Assembly: GCA_031550125.1 (NCBI GenBank) | Contig: JAVBOW010000030.1 | Coordinates: 1-55,453, forward strand | Reading direction: 5' to 3' | Source: JAVBOW01 sp031550125 | GTDB taxonomy: Bacteria; Bacteroidota; Bacteroidia; Bacteroidales; Rikenellaceae | DNA length: 55,453 nucleotides | Shown here: positions 16,164 through 24,877 of the stretch, in pieces | How positions within the stretch are numbered: the first letter of the stretch is position 1 | How the letters are laid out: every line of letters begins with the position of its first letter | Translations under genes and position numbers: made by a program | Notes under the pieces: model-generated | Told to the model about the DNA's origin: nothing | Seen by the model: the letters and a program-made list of their open reading frames with translations, nothing else | The model's database searches: none

Positions 16164-17612
16164 ATGACTATCAAATTATTACTGCCGCAGGACGGAGTTA
16201 TGTCGGTGGCCGGGCCGGCGGAGGCCGCGGTGAGTTCGCTGTGGCTCGATTCGCGGGCCGTCGTCCCGGGCGGGCTTTTCTTCGCCGTAAGGGGCGCGCT
16301 ATCCGACGGACACGCTTTCATTGAAGCCGCGATCGAAAAGGGCGCCTCGGCCGTGGTTTGCGAAACATTGCCGGCAACCATTCGTCCTGGAGTGGCCTAT
16401 ATCCAGGTGAAGGACACCAACGCGGCCCTGGGTTTCATGGCGGCCTGCTTCTACGGGAACCCCTCGCATAAGCTCAGATTGGTTGGCGTAACGGGAACCA
16501 ACGGCAAAACCACCACTGCCACGCTGCTGTACGACATGTTCCGCGCGCTGGGATACCGCTCGGGACTCATCTCGACGGTGGCGTACAAGGTAGACGGCAA
16601 GGAGGAGGAGGCAACCCACACCACCCCCGACGCCATAACCCTCAACAGACTGCTGTCACAGATGGTCGACGCCGGATGCGACTACTGCTTCATGGAGGTT
16701 TCGTCGCACAGCATAGTGCAGAACCGCATAGGGGCGCTCCGTTTCGCGGGAGGCATATTCACCAATATAACCCACGACCACCTCGATTACCACGGCACTT
16801 TCGCCGAATACATAAAGGCTAAGAAAGCTTTCTTCGACTCGCTGCCCGCCGACGCCTTCGCGCTCGTCAACGCCGACGACCGCAACGGCGCGGTGATGGT
16901 GCAGAACTGCAGGGCGCGCGTAAAGACCTTCGCCCTCCGCAGCCCGGCCGACTACAAATGCCGAATAGTGGAGACGCATTTCGACGGCATGCTGCTCAAT
17001 ATCGACTCGCGCGAATTATGGGTGGGTTTCCTGGGACGCTTCAACGCATACAACCTCACCGGGGTGTATGCCGCCTCTTTGCTGCTCGGCGCAGGCAGTG
17101 ACGAGGCGCTGGTTGGGCTGAGTTCGCTCAAGCCGGTCAGCGGTCGTTTCGAGAGCGTGCGTTCGGCCTCGGGCGTGACGGCCATAGTCGATTACGCCCA
17201 TACGCCCGACGCGTTGCAGAACGTGATAGACACCATAAACGAGATACGCACGCCGGAACAAAGCCTCTACGTTATCGTGGGCTGCGGCGGCAATCGCGAC
17301 GCCGCCAAGCGTCCCGTGATGGCGCGCATAGCGGCCACGGCGGGCGGCACGGCTATCCTAACCAGCGACAACCCCCGCGGGGAGGACCCGGAATCCATCC
17401 TCGACCAGATGGAGGCCGGCCTGGACCCGGGCATGCGCCGCCTGCGCATAACCGACCGCCGCCAGGCGATACGCACTGCCGCCATGATGGCCTCGCCGGG
17501 CGACATCATCCTCATAGCGGGCAAAGGACACGAGAACTACCAGGAGACGGACGGCGTCAAACGCCATTTCGACGACAAGGAAGAGATAACCGCCGCCTTC
17601 GCGGCAATTTAA
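16164..17612 (+). CDS. murE: UDP-MurNAc-L-Ala-D-Glu:meso-diaminopimelate ligase
   Basis: This 482-residue cytosolic Mur ligase adds the third peptide residue to the peptidoglycan precursor using ATP. The P-loop GVTGTNGKTTTA is at residues 108-119, and DNPR at 402-405 is the motif that selects meso-diaminopimelate rather than lysine. The three-domain length is normal. It is the first gene of the cluster in this genome; in most Bacteroidota mraZ, mraW, ftsL and a PBP precede it, but here the LruC lipoprotein and a terminator do. mraY follows after 12 bp. Confidence 0.97.
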   Translation: MTIKLLLPQDGVMSVAGPAEAAVSSLWLDSRAVVPGGLFFAVRGALSDGHAFIEAAIEKGASAVVCETLPATIRPGVAYIQVKDTNAALGFMAACFYGNPSHKLRLVGVTGTNGKTTTATLLYDMFRALGYRSGLISTVAYKVDGKEEEATHTTPDAITLNRLLSQMVDAGCDYCFMEVSSHSIVQNRIGALRFAGGIFTNITHDHLDYHGTFAEYIKAKKAFFDSLPADAFALVNADDRNGAVMVQNCRARVKTFALRSPADYKCRIVETHFDGMLLNIDSRELWVGFLGRFNAYNLTGVYAASLLLGAGSDEALVGLSSLKPVSGRFESVRSASGVTAIVDYAHTPDALQNVIDTINEIRTPEQSLYVIVGCGGNRDAAKRPVMARIAATAGGTAILTSDNPRGEDPESILDQMEAGLDPGMRRLRITDRRQAIRTAAMMASPGDIILIAGKGHENYQETDGVKRHFDDKEEITAAFAAI

Positions 17613-17624
17613 ACAGGGACGACC

Positions 17625-18869
17625 ATGTTCTACCACCTTATAGAATACCTCCAGGGGCATTTCGACATTCCCGGCGCGGGTATGTTCCAATATCTCTCCT
17701 TCCGCGCCGGCGCGGCCGTAATACTGTCGCTGTTGCTGGCCATAGTAATAGGGCACAGGGTTATAGCCATACTCAAACGCAAACAGATAGGCGAGGACAT
17801 ACGCGACCTGGGCCTGGAGGGCCAGCTCCAGAAAAAAGGCACGCCCACCATGGGCGGGCTGATAATCCTCGGTTCGGTGCTGATCCCTATACTGCTGTTG
17901 GGCAACCTGCGGAACATATACGTGTGGCTGATGATCATCACCACGGTGTGGCTGGGAGCGATAGGGTTCCTCGACGACTACATAAAGGTCTTCCGACGCA
18001 ACAAGGAGGGACTCAAGGGACGCCTCAAGGTGGCCGGACAGATAGGGTTGGGGATAATAGTCGGCACTACCATGTGTTTCAGCAGCCAGGTTGTCGTACG
18101 CGAGACCTTCAACCGCAATCCAGGCTCGGGAGACATAACGCAGGTACACGAATCGTCTACCAACCGCACCGTCTACGTCGCCCCTGCGGAAAAAAGCACC
18201 AAGACCACCCTGCCGTTCCTGAAAAACAACGAGGTGGACTATCACTCCTTCTTTCCCCGCACGGCCACCGGCGACGCCATGACATGGATATTCTACGTCA
18301 TCATAGCCACGCTGGTGATAATTGCAGTTTCCAACGGAGCCAACCTCACGGACGGACTCGACGGGCTTGCCGCGGGCGTCTCGGCGGTTATCGTGGTAGT
18401 GCTGGGCATTCTGGCCTACCTCTCGGGCAATATGCTATACTCCGGCTACCTCAACCTGATGTTCCTGCCCGGGACGGGAGAGCTGGTGGTCTTCGCGGCG
18501 GCCATGGTGGGGGCGCTCATCGGTTTCATATGGTACAACTGCTTTCCGGCCCAGGTGTTCATGGGCGACACGGGATCGCTCGCAATAGGGGGGATAATAG
18601 CCGTTTTCGCACTTTCCATCCGCACGGAGCTGCTGCTGCCCATCCTGTGCGGCATCTTCCTGGCCGAATCGCTCTCCGTTATCGTACAGGTGGGGTATTT
18701 CAAATATACGAAACGCAAATACGGCGAAGGGCGGCGCATCCTGCTCATGTCGCCGCTGCACCACCACTACCAGAAACGCGGGTTTTTCGAATCGAAGATA
18801 GTGGTGCGCTTCATCATCATACAGATATTGCTGGCGGCGGTCACGCTGGTAACCCTTAAGATCAGGTAA
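17625..18869 (+). CDS. mraY: Phospho-MurNAc-pentapeptide transferase
   Basis: This 414-residue polytopic membrane enzyme transfers phospho-MurNAc-pentapeptide to undecaprenyl phosphate, forming lipid I. Signature segments are GTPTMGGL near residue 71, the Asp-rich FLDDYIK near 116, NLTDGLDGLAAG and FMGDTGSLAIGG. An insertion of about 50 residues (roughly 165-215, NRNPGSGDITQ...NNEVDYHSFF) makes it longer than the E. coli enzyme; from memory such an insert is usual in Bacteroidota. Two bases separate it from murD. Confidence 0.97.
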   Translation: MFYHLIEYLQGHFDIPGAGMFQYLSFRAGAAVILSLLLAIVIGHRVIAILKRKQIGEDIRDLGLEGQLQKKGTPTMGGLIILGSVLIPILLLGNLRNIYVWLMIITTVWLGAIGFLDDYIKVFRRNKEGLKGRLKVAGQIGLGIIVGTTMCFSSQVVVRETFNRNPGSGDITQVHESSTNRTVYVAPAEKSTKTTLPFLKNNEVDYHSFFPRTATGDAMTWIFYVIIATLVIIAVSNGANLTDGLDGLAAGVSAVIVVVLGILAYLSGNMLYSGYLNLMFLPGTGELVVFAAAMVGALIGFIWYNCFPAQVFMGDTGSLAIGGIIAVFALSIRTELLLPILCGIFLAESLSVIVQVGYFKYTKRKYGEGRRILLMSPLHHHYQKRGFFESKIVVRFIIIQILLAAVTLVTLKIR

Positions 18870-18871
18870 TT

Positions 18872-20194
18872 ATGGCGCGGATAGTGGTTTTGGGCGGAGG
18901 CGAGAGCGGCTACGGCTCGGCGGTACTGGCAAAGGCCAAAGGGTTTGACGTGTTCGTTTCCGACGCCGGCGCGATAGCTCCGCGCTACGCCGACATCCTG
19001 AAACGGTGGGATATACCTTTCGAAGAGGGCGGACACACCCTGGAAAAGATATTGTCGGCCGGAGAGATAATCAAAAGCCCCGGCATCCCCGACAAAGCGC
19101 CCGCAGTGGCAGGCGCGCGCGCAGCCGGCATCCCCGTGATATCGGAGATAGAGTTCGCCGGGCGTTACACCAAAGCCCGTACGATAGTCATAACCGGCTC
19201 CAACGGCAAGACCACCACCACCACCCTGATACATAAGATCCTCTCCGAGGCAGGTTACGACGCCGGCCTGGCGGGCAACATAGGCGAAAGCCTGGCCTAC
19301 CAGGTGGCCACGGCCGACAGGGATTGGTACGTAATAGAGTTGAGCAGCTTCCAACTGGACGGCATGTTCGACTTCAGGGCCGACGTAGCCCTGCTGATGA
19401 ATATCACGCCCGACCACCTGGACCGCTACGACTACCGGATGGAGAGCTACGTGGCCAGTAAATTCCGCGTCGTACAAAACCAGCGTCCGGAGGACTTCTT
19501 TATCTATTCGGCGGACGATCCGGTTACCGCAGCCAATATGCCCGCAGGCCTGTCCATGACGCTGCTACCTTTCACCGCATGCGGCTCACCGTCCCTCCGG
19601 GGGGCGTGGGAGGAGGGCGGCGTACTGTACGCGCAGGTGGACGGACGCGGATTCTCGATGCCTGCGGACGAACTCCGTATCCGCGGCCTGCACAACAGGT
19701 ATAACGCAATGGCTTCGGCCCTCGCCGCACTGGCGGCGGGCGTGGACGCCAGAAAGATAAGGGACTCCATGGCCTCCTTCGCCGGCGTCGAACACCGGCT
19801 CGAACCGGTGGCCGAGATAGGCGGCGTGCAATGGATAAACGACTCGAAGGCCACCAACGTCGATTCGGTATGGTACGCCCTGCAAAGCATGTCGCGCCCC
19901 GTTGTGTGGATAGCCGGCGGGACGGACAAAGGCAACGACTACGCGGCGCTCGAAGGCCTGGCCCGCGAAAAGGTCAAGGCCCTGGTATGCATGGGAGCCG
20001 ACAACTCCAAGATAGCGGCAGCTTTCGCAGACATGGTCCCCGAGATAGCCGATACGCATTCGATGGACGAGGCGGTGGCCGCGGCCGCGGCCCTGGCCTG
20101 CGAAGGCGACGCGGTGCTGCTGTCGCCGGCATGCGCCAGTTTCGACCTGTTCCGCAACTACGAGGACCGCGGACGGCAGTTTAAAGAAAAGTAA
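18872..20194 (+). CDS. murD: UDP-MurNAc-L-alanine:D-glutamate ligase
   Basis: This 440-residue cytosolic Mur ligase adds D-glutamate to UDP-MurNAc-L-Ala. It has the Rossmann start MARIVVLGGGESGYGSA, P-loop TGSNGKTTTT (about 108-117), the central-domain ITPDHLDRYDY, and WINDSKATNVDS in the C-terminal half. It lies between mraY (2 bp) and ftsW (20 bp), the standard order. Nothing is missing or odd. Confidence 0.97.
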   Translation: MARIVVLGGGESGYGSAVLAKAKGFDVFVSDAGAIAPRYADILKRWDIPFEEGGHTLEKILSAGEIIKSPGIPDKAPAVAGARAAGIPVISEIEFAGRYTKARTIVITGSNGKTTTTTLIHKILSEAGYDAGLAGNIGESLAYQVATADRDWYVIELSSFQLDGMFDFRADVALLMNITPDHLDRYDYRMESYVASKFRVVQNQRPEDFFIYSADDPVTAANMPAGLSMTLLPFTACGSPSLRGAWEEGGVLYAQVDGRGFSMPADELRIRGLHNRYNAMASALAALAAGVDARKIRDSMASFAGVEHRLEPVAEIGGVQWINDSKATNVDSVWYALQSMSRPVVWIAGGTDKGNDYAALEGLAREKVKALVCMGADNSKIAAAFADMVPEIADTHSMDEAVAAAAALACEGDAVLLSPACASFDLFRNYEDRGRQFKEK

Positions 20195-20214
20195 AACGCA
20201 TTGAAAGAACAGTG

Positions 20215-21510
20215 ATGGAACCGACAGTAAGAACGACCGGAGGCGAGGATACGGCCAGAGGAGGCGGGCTGTTCGCCGGCCGCCAGGTGCTTGCAGGCGA
20301 CAAGGCGCTGTGGGTGATAGTATTCGCCCTGATGACCATCTCGCTGCTGGTGGTATACTCGGCCACCAACTCCAAAACCTACGCCGACGCTGGCGGCGAC
20401 ACGGCCCACTATTTCGTTCGCCAGTTCTTTTTCATGCTGCTGGGACTGGCGGTAATGATATTCGTACACCATATCAACTACCAGCATTACGCCCGTTTCG
20501 CCATGCTTGCCTTCGGGGCGGCGTTGGCGATGCAGGTACTCACGTTTTTCATCGGCGTCAACCTGAACAGCGCAGCGCGGGTCATCCCCATACTGGGATT
20601 CACCGTCCAGCCTTCGGACTTTCTGAAGGTGGCGCTGGTTATGGTGCTTGCACGCCAACTGGCCCAGCGGCAAACCATAATAAACAAAATAAGGCTGCTG
20701 CCCAAATTCTTCGGCGAAGGTAAACTCACGGGCGAAAAGAACGCGGCGGTTTTCAAAACCACCACCGTCCCGTTGCTGCTTCCTGTGGCGGTAACCTGCG
20801 CCCTCGTCCTCCCGTCCAACCTCTCCACGGCAGGCATCATCTTCTTCTCGTGCTGGATAATGCTGCTTATAGGGAGGGCCAAATGGAGCGAACTGGTAAG
20901 GCTGATGGCCATAACCGCCACGGCCGGCGCGGTTGTGGTGCTGCTAATGGCGGCATTCAACATAGGACGCGGCCGTACCTGGATAGGGCGTATAACGCAA
21001 TTCGCCGGCATAGAGAAGGCCGAGGGCGGCAAAGCCGTCGACATGGACGACGCGCAGGCCTACAACGCAAAAATAGCGGTGGCCTCGGGAGGCATCCTGG
21101 GCAAAGGGCCGGGACGCAGCACGCAGAGGGCGCGCCTGTCGCATTCCTATTCCGACTTCGCTTACGCCTTCATTGTTGAGGAGTACGGGGTTATGGGAGC
21201 CACGCTGGTGTTGCTGCTCTACCTGTGGCTTTTCTTCCGCACTATATCCATATTTCAGAAATGCGGGACGGCGTTCCCGAGCCTGCTTGTGCTGGGGCTG
21301 GGACTCATGATATTTTTCCAGGCGCTGGTCAATATGCTGGTATCCACCGGGCTGTTCTTCGTCACCGGGCAAAACCTGCCGCTGGTGAGCATGGGCGGAT
21401 CGTCGGTGCTGTTCATATCGCTCGCCCTGGGGATGATACTCGGAGTAAGCAGGCAGGTGCAGGAGCAATCGCTCGACAAGCCTAAAGGAGAATCATTATT
21501 AGAGAAATAG
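20215..21510 (+). CDS. ftsW: Septal peptidoglycan polymerase FtsW (SEDS family)
   Basis: This 431-residue protein of about ten membrane segments is the SEDS glycosyltransferase that makes septal glycan strands from lipid II with its partner transpeptidase. I chose ATG 20215; a GTG directly before it (20212) would add one residue. Typical segments are VYSATNSKTYADAGGDTAHYFVRQ, the catalytic-loop region RARLSHSYSDFAYAFIVEEYG, and GLFFVTGQNLPLVSMGGSS near the C-terminus. The cognate class B PBP gene is not in this cluster. Confidence 0.95.
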   Translation: MEPTVRTTGGEDTARGGGLFAGRQVLAGDKALWVIVFALMTISLLVVYSATNSKTYADAGGDTAHYFVRQFFFMLLGLAVMIFVHHINYQHYARFAMLAFGAALAMQVLTFFIGVNLNSAARVIPILGFTVQPSDFLKVALVMVLARQLAQRQTIINKIRLLPKFFGEGKLTGEKNAAVFKTTTVPLLLPVAVTCALVLPSNLSTAGIIFFSCWIMLLIGRAKWSELVRLMAITATAGAVVVLLMAAFNIGRGRTWIGRITQFAGIEKAEGGKAVDMDDAQAYNAKIAVASGGILGKGPGRSTQRARLSHSYSDFAYAFIVEEYGVMGATLVLLLYLWLFFRTISIFQKCGTAFPSLLVLGLGLMIFFQALVNMLVSTGLFFVTGQNLPLVSMGGSSVLFISLALGMILGVSRQVQEQSLDKPKGESLLEK

Positions 21511-21512
21511 TT

Positions 21513-22616
21513 ATGAAGGTAATTCTTAGCGGAGGAGGCACGGGCGGACACATCTATCCCGCCGTGGCGGTGGCGCAGGCCCTGGAAAGGAAACTGGGCG
21601 GGGACGTGCAGATACTCTTCGTTGGAGCGGAGGGGAAGATGGAGATGGATAAGATACCGGCGCTGGGCTACGATATCGTCGGGCTGCCCGTGGCGGGTTT
21701 ACAGCGCAGGTTTTGCGCCGAGAATTTCCTGCTTCCGGTAAAAGTCATACGCAGCCTGCTGAAAGCGCGCCGGACGATAAAGGATTTCGGAGCCGACGCG
21801 GTGGCCGGTTTCGGCGGCTACGCCAGCGGCCCCGTGCTGTGGATGGCCCAGATGGCGGGCATCCCGACGCTCATTCAGGAGCAGAATTCATTCGCAGGGG
21901 TGACCAACAAGATACTCGGCAAACGCGCCCGCCGCATATGCGTGGCATACGACGGCATGGACAAATTCTTCCCGGCGGAACGTATAGCCATGACAGGCAA
22001 TCCGTTGCGCGGCAATTTCGCCGAGAGCGCGTCCAAGGCCGAGGCGCTGAAATATTTCGGCCTCAAGGAGGGCCTCCCCACCCTGTTGGTGGTTGGCGGC
22101 AGCCTCGGCACGCGTACTCTCAACGAGATGATGAAACGATCGGTGGACCGCATAACCGCCGAAGGGAAAATACAGGTAATCTGGCAGACGGGCAAGATAT
22201 ACGAGCGACAGATAGACCTTTTCATGAGTGGGCGCTCCTCGTCGGGCGTATGGCGCGGGGCTTTCATCGACCGCATGGACATGGCCTACGCCGCAGCCGA
22301 CGCCGTGGCGTCGCGCTCGGGAGCCTGCACGGTGTCGGAGCTGTGCCTTGTAGGCAAGCCCGTGATATTCGTCCCCTCGCCCAATGTGGCCGAAGACCAC
22401 CAGACCATGAACGCCCGAGCGCTCGAAAGCAAACAGGCCGCCGTGCTGATCCCCGACGATAGGGCCATAGCCGAGGTCATGCCCGCCGCCGAGGCCCTGC
22501 TCGCCGACCCCGGGCGCATGGAGCGTCTCTCGAAGAACATATCGGCGCTCGCCATATCCGACTCCGCCGACAGGGTTGCCTCGGAGATACTGGCGCTGGT
22601 TGAAAACAAAGATTGA
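21513..22616 (+). CDS. murG: Undecaprenyldiphospho-muramoylpentapeptide GlcNAc transferase
   Basis: This 367-residue GT28-family enzyme on the inner face of the membrane converts lipid I to lipid II using UDP-GlcNAc. The N-terminal glycine-rich loop SGGGTGGHIYPAVAVA (residues 5-20), GFGGYASGP, QEQNSFAGVTNK, the second loop VVGGSLGTRTLN and the donor-site region SRSGACTVSELCLVGKPVIFVPSPN are all present. It lies two bases after ftsW and two bases before the ATG of murC. Confidence 0.97.
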   Translation: MKVILSGGGTGGHIYPAVAVAQALERKLGGDVQILFVGAEGKMEMDKIPALGYDIVGLPVAGLQRRFCAENFLLPVKVIRSLLKARRTIKDFGADAVAGFGGYASGPVLWMAQMAGIPTLIQEQNSFAGVTNKILGKRARRICVAYDGMDKFFPAERIAMTGNPLRGNFAESASKAEALKYFGLKEGLPTLLVVGGSLGTRTLNEMMKRSVDRITAEGKIQVIWQTGKIYERQIDLFMSGRSSSGVWRGAFIDRMDMAYAAADAVASRSGACTVSELCLVGKPVIFVPSPNVAEDHQTMNARALESKQAAVLIPDDRAIAEVMPAAEALLADPGRMERLSKNISALAISDSADRVASEILALVENKD

Positions 22617-22618
22617 AC

Positions 22619-23980
22619 ATGGAATACAAAAACATATACCTTATAGGCATAGGAGGGATAGGCATGAGCGCCCTTGCGCGATATTTCATGCACGAAGGTT
22701 GCCGCGTGGCGGGTTACGACCGCACGCCGTCGCCGCTTACCGCCGAGTTGGAGACGGAGGGCGCGTCGGTGCATTTCGACGACAACGCCGACCTCATACC
22801 CCACCCTTTCCGCGACGAAACCGCGACGCTCGTCATCTACACGCCCGCCGTACCGGACAACCACGGGGAACTCAACTGGTTCCGCGACAGGGGCTTCCGT
22901 GTGGTTAAGCGGTCGCTGGCACTGGGCGAGCTGTCGGCGGGCAAATACCTGATGGCCATAGCCGGCACTCACGGAAAGACCACCACCACCACCCTCGCCG
23001 CATGGCTCAACCACGTGGCGGGCGGCGGCGGCAGCGCCTTTCTGGGCGGCATATCGCGCAACTTCGGCACCAATATGGTGCTGGGCAAAGGCAACCGCCT
23101 GACGGTGGAGGCCGACGAGTACGACCGCTCATTCCTGCAACTGCATCCCGACGTGGCGGTGATAACCTCCACCGACGCCGACCACCTCGACATCTACGGC
23201 ACCGTGGAGGCCATGAGGGAGGCTTTCGCCCAGTTCGCCGCCCAGGTAAAGCCAGGAGGCGCGCTGATAGTGAAATCGGGGGCCGCGCTCGAAATGAGGA
23301 ATAAAGCCATAAACGTCTACAGCTACGCCTACGACACCCCGGCCGACTTCTACGCGCGCAACATAACCCTCCGCCATGGGGGATATTACGATTTCGACAT
23401 ATCCACGCCCTCGGGCCTGATAGAGGGTTGCACCCTGGGCATACCCGGCTGGGTCAATATAGAAAACGCGGTGGCCGCCGCCGCCATGCTGTGGGCCGCA
23501 GGGTGCGACACGGAACTGCTCCGGGAAGCGCTGGCCTCGTTCAAGGGGGTAAAGAGGCGTTTCGAGTTCCACGTCAATACGGCCCAGAAGGCCTATATGG
23601 ACGACTACGCCCATCATCCGGCCGAACTTCACGCCGCACTTACGTCGCTCAGGGGCATGTTCCCCGGCAGGGAGATAACCGCCGTATTCCAGCCGCACCT
23701 TTACACGCGCACGAGGGATTTCTACGCCGAATTCGCCCGCGAGCTGTCGTTGGCAGACAAAGTGGTGCTGCTGCCCATCTACCCTGCCCGCGAGGAACCC
23801 ATCCCGGGCGTCGGCTCCGAGATGATAGCCGAATTGGTAAGCGTCCCCTGCGTCATAGTGGAAAAAGAGAAACTGATAGCGTACCTCTCCGGGCAGAACA
23901 CCGACGTGCTGGCCACGTTCGGGGCGGGCGACATAGACCGCTACTGCCAGGGCATAGCCGACATAGTGGCAAAAAGATGA
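22619..23980 (+). CDS. murC: UDP-N-acetylmuramate:L-alanine ligase
   Basis: This 453-residue Mur ligase adds the first peptide residue, L-alanine, to UDP-MurNAc. The start MEYKNIYLIGIGGIGMSALA carries the Rossmann fold; an upstream TTG (22613) lies inside the murG stop region and is unlikely. P-loop GTHGKTT is at 116-122, with EADEYDRSF and YAHHPAEL further on. Its ATGA end overlaps the start of ftsQ. The Ile codons at the start of this gene are all ATA, a habit seen across the GC-rich genes here. Confidence 0.97.
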   Translation: MEYKNIYLIGIGGIGMSALARYFMHEGCRVAGYDRTPSPLTAELETEGASVHFDDNADLIPHPFRDETATLVIYTPAVPDNHGELNWFRDRGFRVVKRSLALGELSAGKYLMAIAGTHGKTTTTTLAAWLNHVAGGGGSAFLGGISRNFGTNMVLGKGNRLTVEADEYDRSFLQLHPDVAVITSTDADHLDIYGTVEAMREAFAQFAAQVKPGGALIVKSGAALEMRNKAINVYSYAYDTPADFYARNITLRHGGYYDFDISTPSGLIEGCTLGIPGWVNIENAVAAAAMLWAAGCDTELLREALASFKGVKRRFEFHVNTAQKAYMDDYAHHPAELHAALTSLRGMFPGREITAVFQPHLYTRTRDFYAEFARELSLADKVVLLPIYPAREEPIPGVGSEMIAELVSVPCVIVEKEKLIAYLSGQNTDVLATFGAGDIDRYCQGIADIVAKR

Positions 23981-24810
23981 AAAAATTCCTCGACACAGCC
24001 GCCTCCGTGGCCGTCTGGGCCGCCATAGCCGCCTACCTTGCGTGGGCCGGCCGCACGGCGTCGCTCCGGCAGCGCGACATACCAGCGGCCGGCGTGGAGG
24101 TTGCCGTCCGGGACAGCGCGCTGCTGAAGGTCATCACGCCGGGCATGGTCAAGGCGTGGATAGCCGCCGAGGGCCTGATCCCTCCCAACAGCGCCGCCTC
24201 CGAAATACCCGCGGAGAAGATAGCCAGGCTGGTGCGTTCGAGGGGATTCGTCAGGCAGGCCGTCGTTTACACCGACCTCAAAGGGATTACCCACGTGGAG
24301 CTGTCGCAACGCCGCCCCATGGTGCGTTTCTGCACATGGTCGGGCTATAACTGCTACATAACCGACGACGGATGGGTGCTTCCGGCGCAACCCCACGAAG
24401 CCATATGGCTGCCGGTGGTTACGGGCGATTACACCCCCCCTTTCGCAAAGGATTACGCCGGCCCGTTGAAGAGCGGCGAAAAAAATTATTCGGAAAAAGA
24501 GATTTTCTTACGCAAACTCATTAATTTTGTAAAATTCATAACCGAAGACGATTTTTGGAGCGCCTGCATAGAACAGATCAACGTGGTCGAACGAAGCGGG
24601 GGCGGCCAGGGTATCGGCGTGTACAGCCCCAAGGTGGAGATAGTTCCGCGTGCGGGCAATCACATAGTGGTACTCGGGTCGCTGGACGGCTTCGAAAAGA
24701 AACTCGGCAAACTGATGAAATTCTACCGTAGCGCGCTGAGCTACGAAGGTTGGGACAGATACAAAACCATCGACCTGGAATATGACGGGCAGGTCGTATG
24801 CACGCAATAA
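23977..24810 (+). CDS. ftsQ: Cell division protein FtsQ/DivIB
   Basis: This 277-residue bitopic division protein starts at ATG 23977, overlapping the murC stop (ATGA). The frame is open far upstream within murC, but that part is a shadow. It has one N-terminal membrane helix (residues about 9-26), then a POTRA-like region and a beta domain containing RGFVRQAVVYTDLKGITHVELSQRRPMVRF. Sequence conservation is low in this family, so the call rests strongly on position between murC and ftsA and on topology. It bridges FtsA/FtsW and the periplasmic divisome. Confidence 0.9.
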   Translation: MKKFLDTAASVAVWAAIAAYLAWAGRTASLRQRDIPAAGVEVAVRDSALLKVITPGMVKAWIAAEGLIPPNSAASEIPAEKIARLVRSRGFVRQAVVYTDLKGITHVELSQRRPMVRFCTWSGYNCYITDDGWVLPAQPHEAIWLPVVTGDYTPPFAKDYAGPLKSGEKNYSEKEIFLRKLINFVKFITEDDFWSACIEQINVVERSGGGQGIGVYSPKVEIVPRAGNHIVVLGSLDGFEKKLGKLMKFYRSALSYEGWDRYKTIDLEYDGQVVCTQ

Positions 24811-24877
24811 CCGTCACACAGAGACAACCGCGCTGCGCATCCCGCCGGGATAGCGCGGCCAACACATAAGCAACGAA

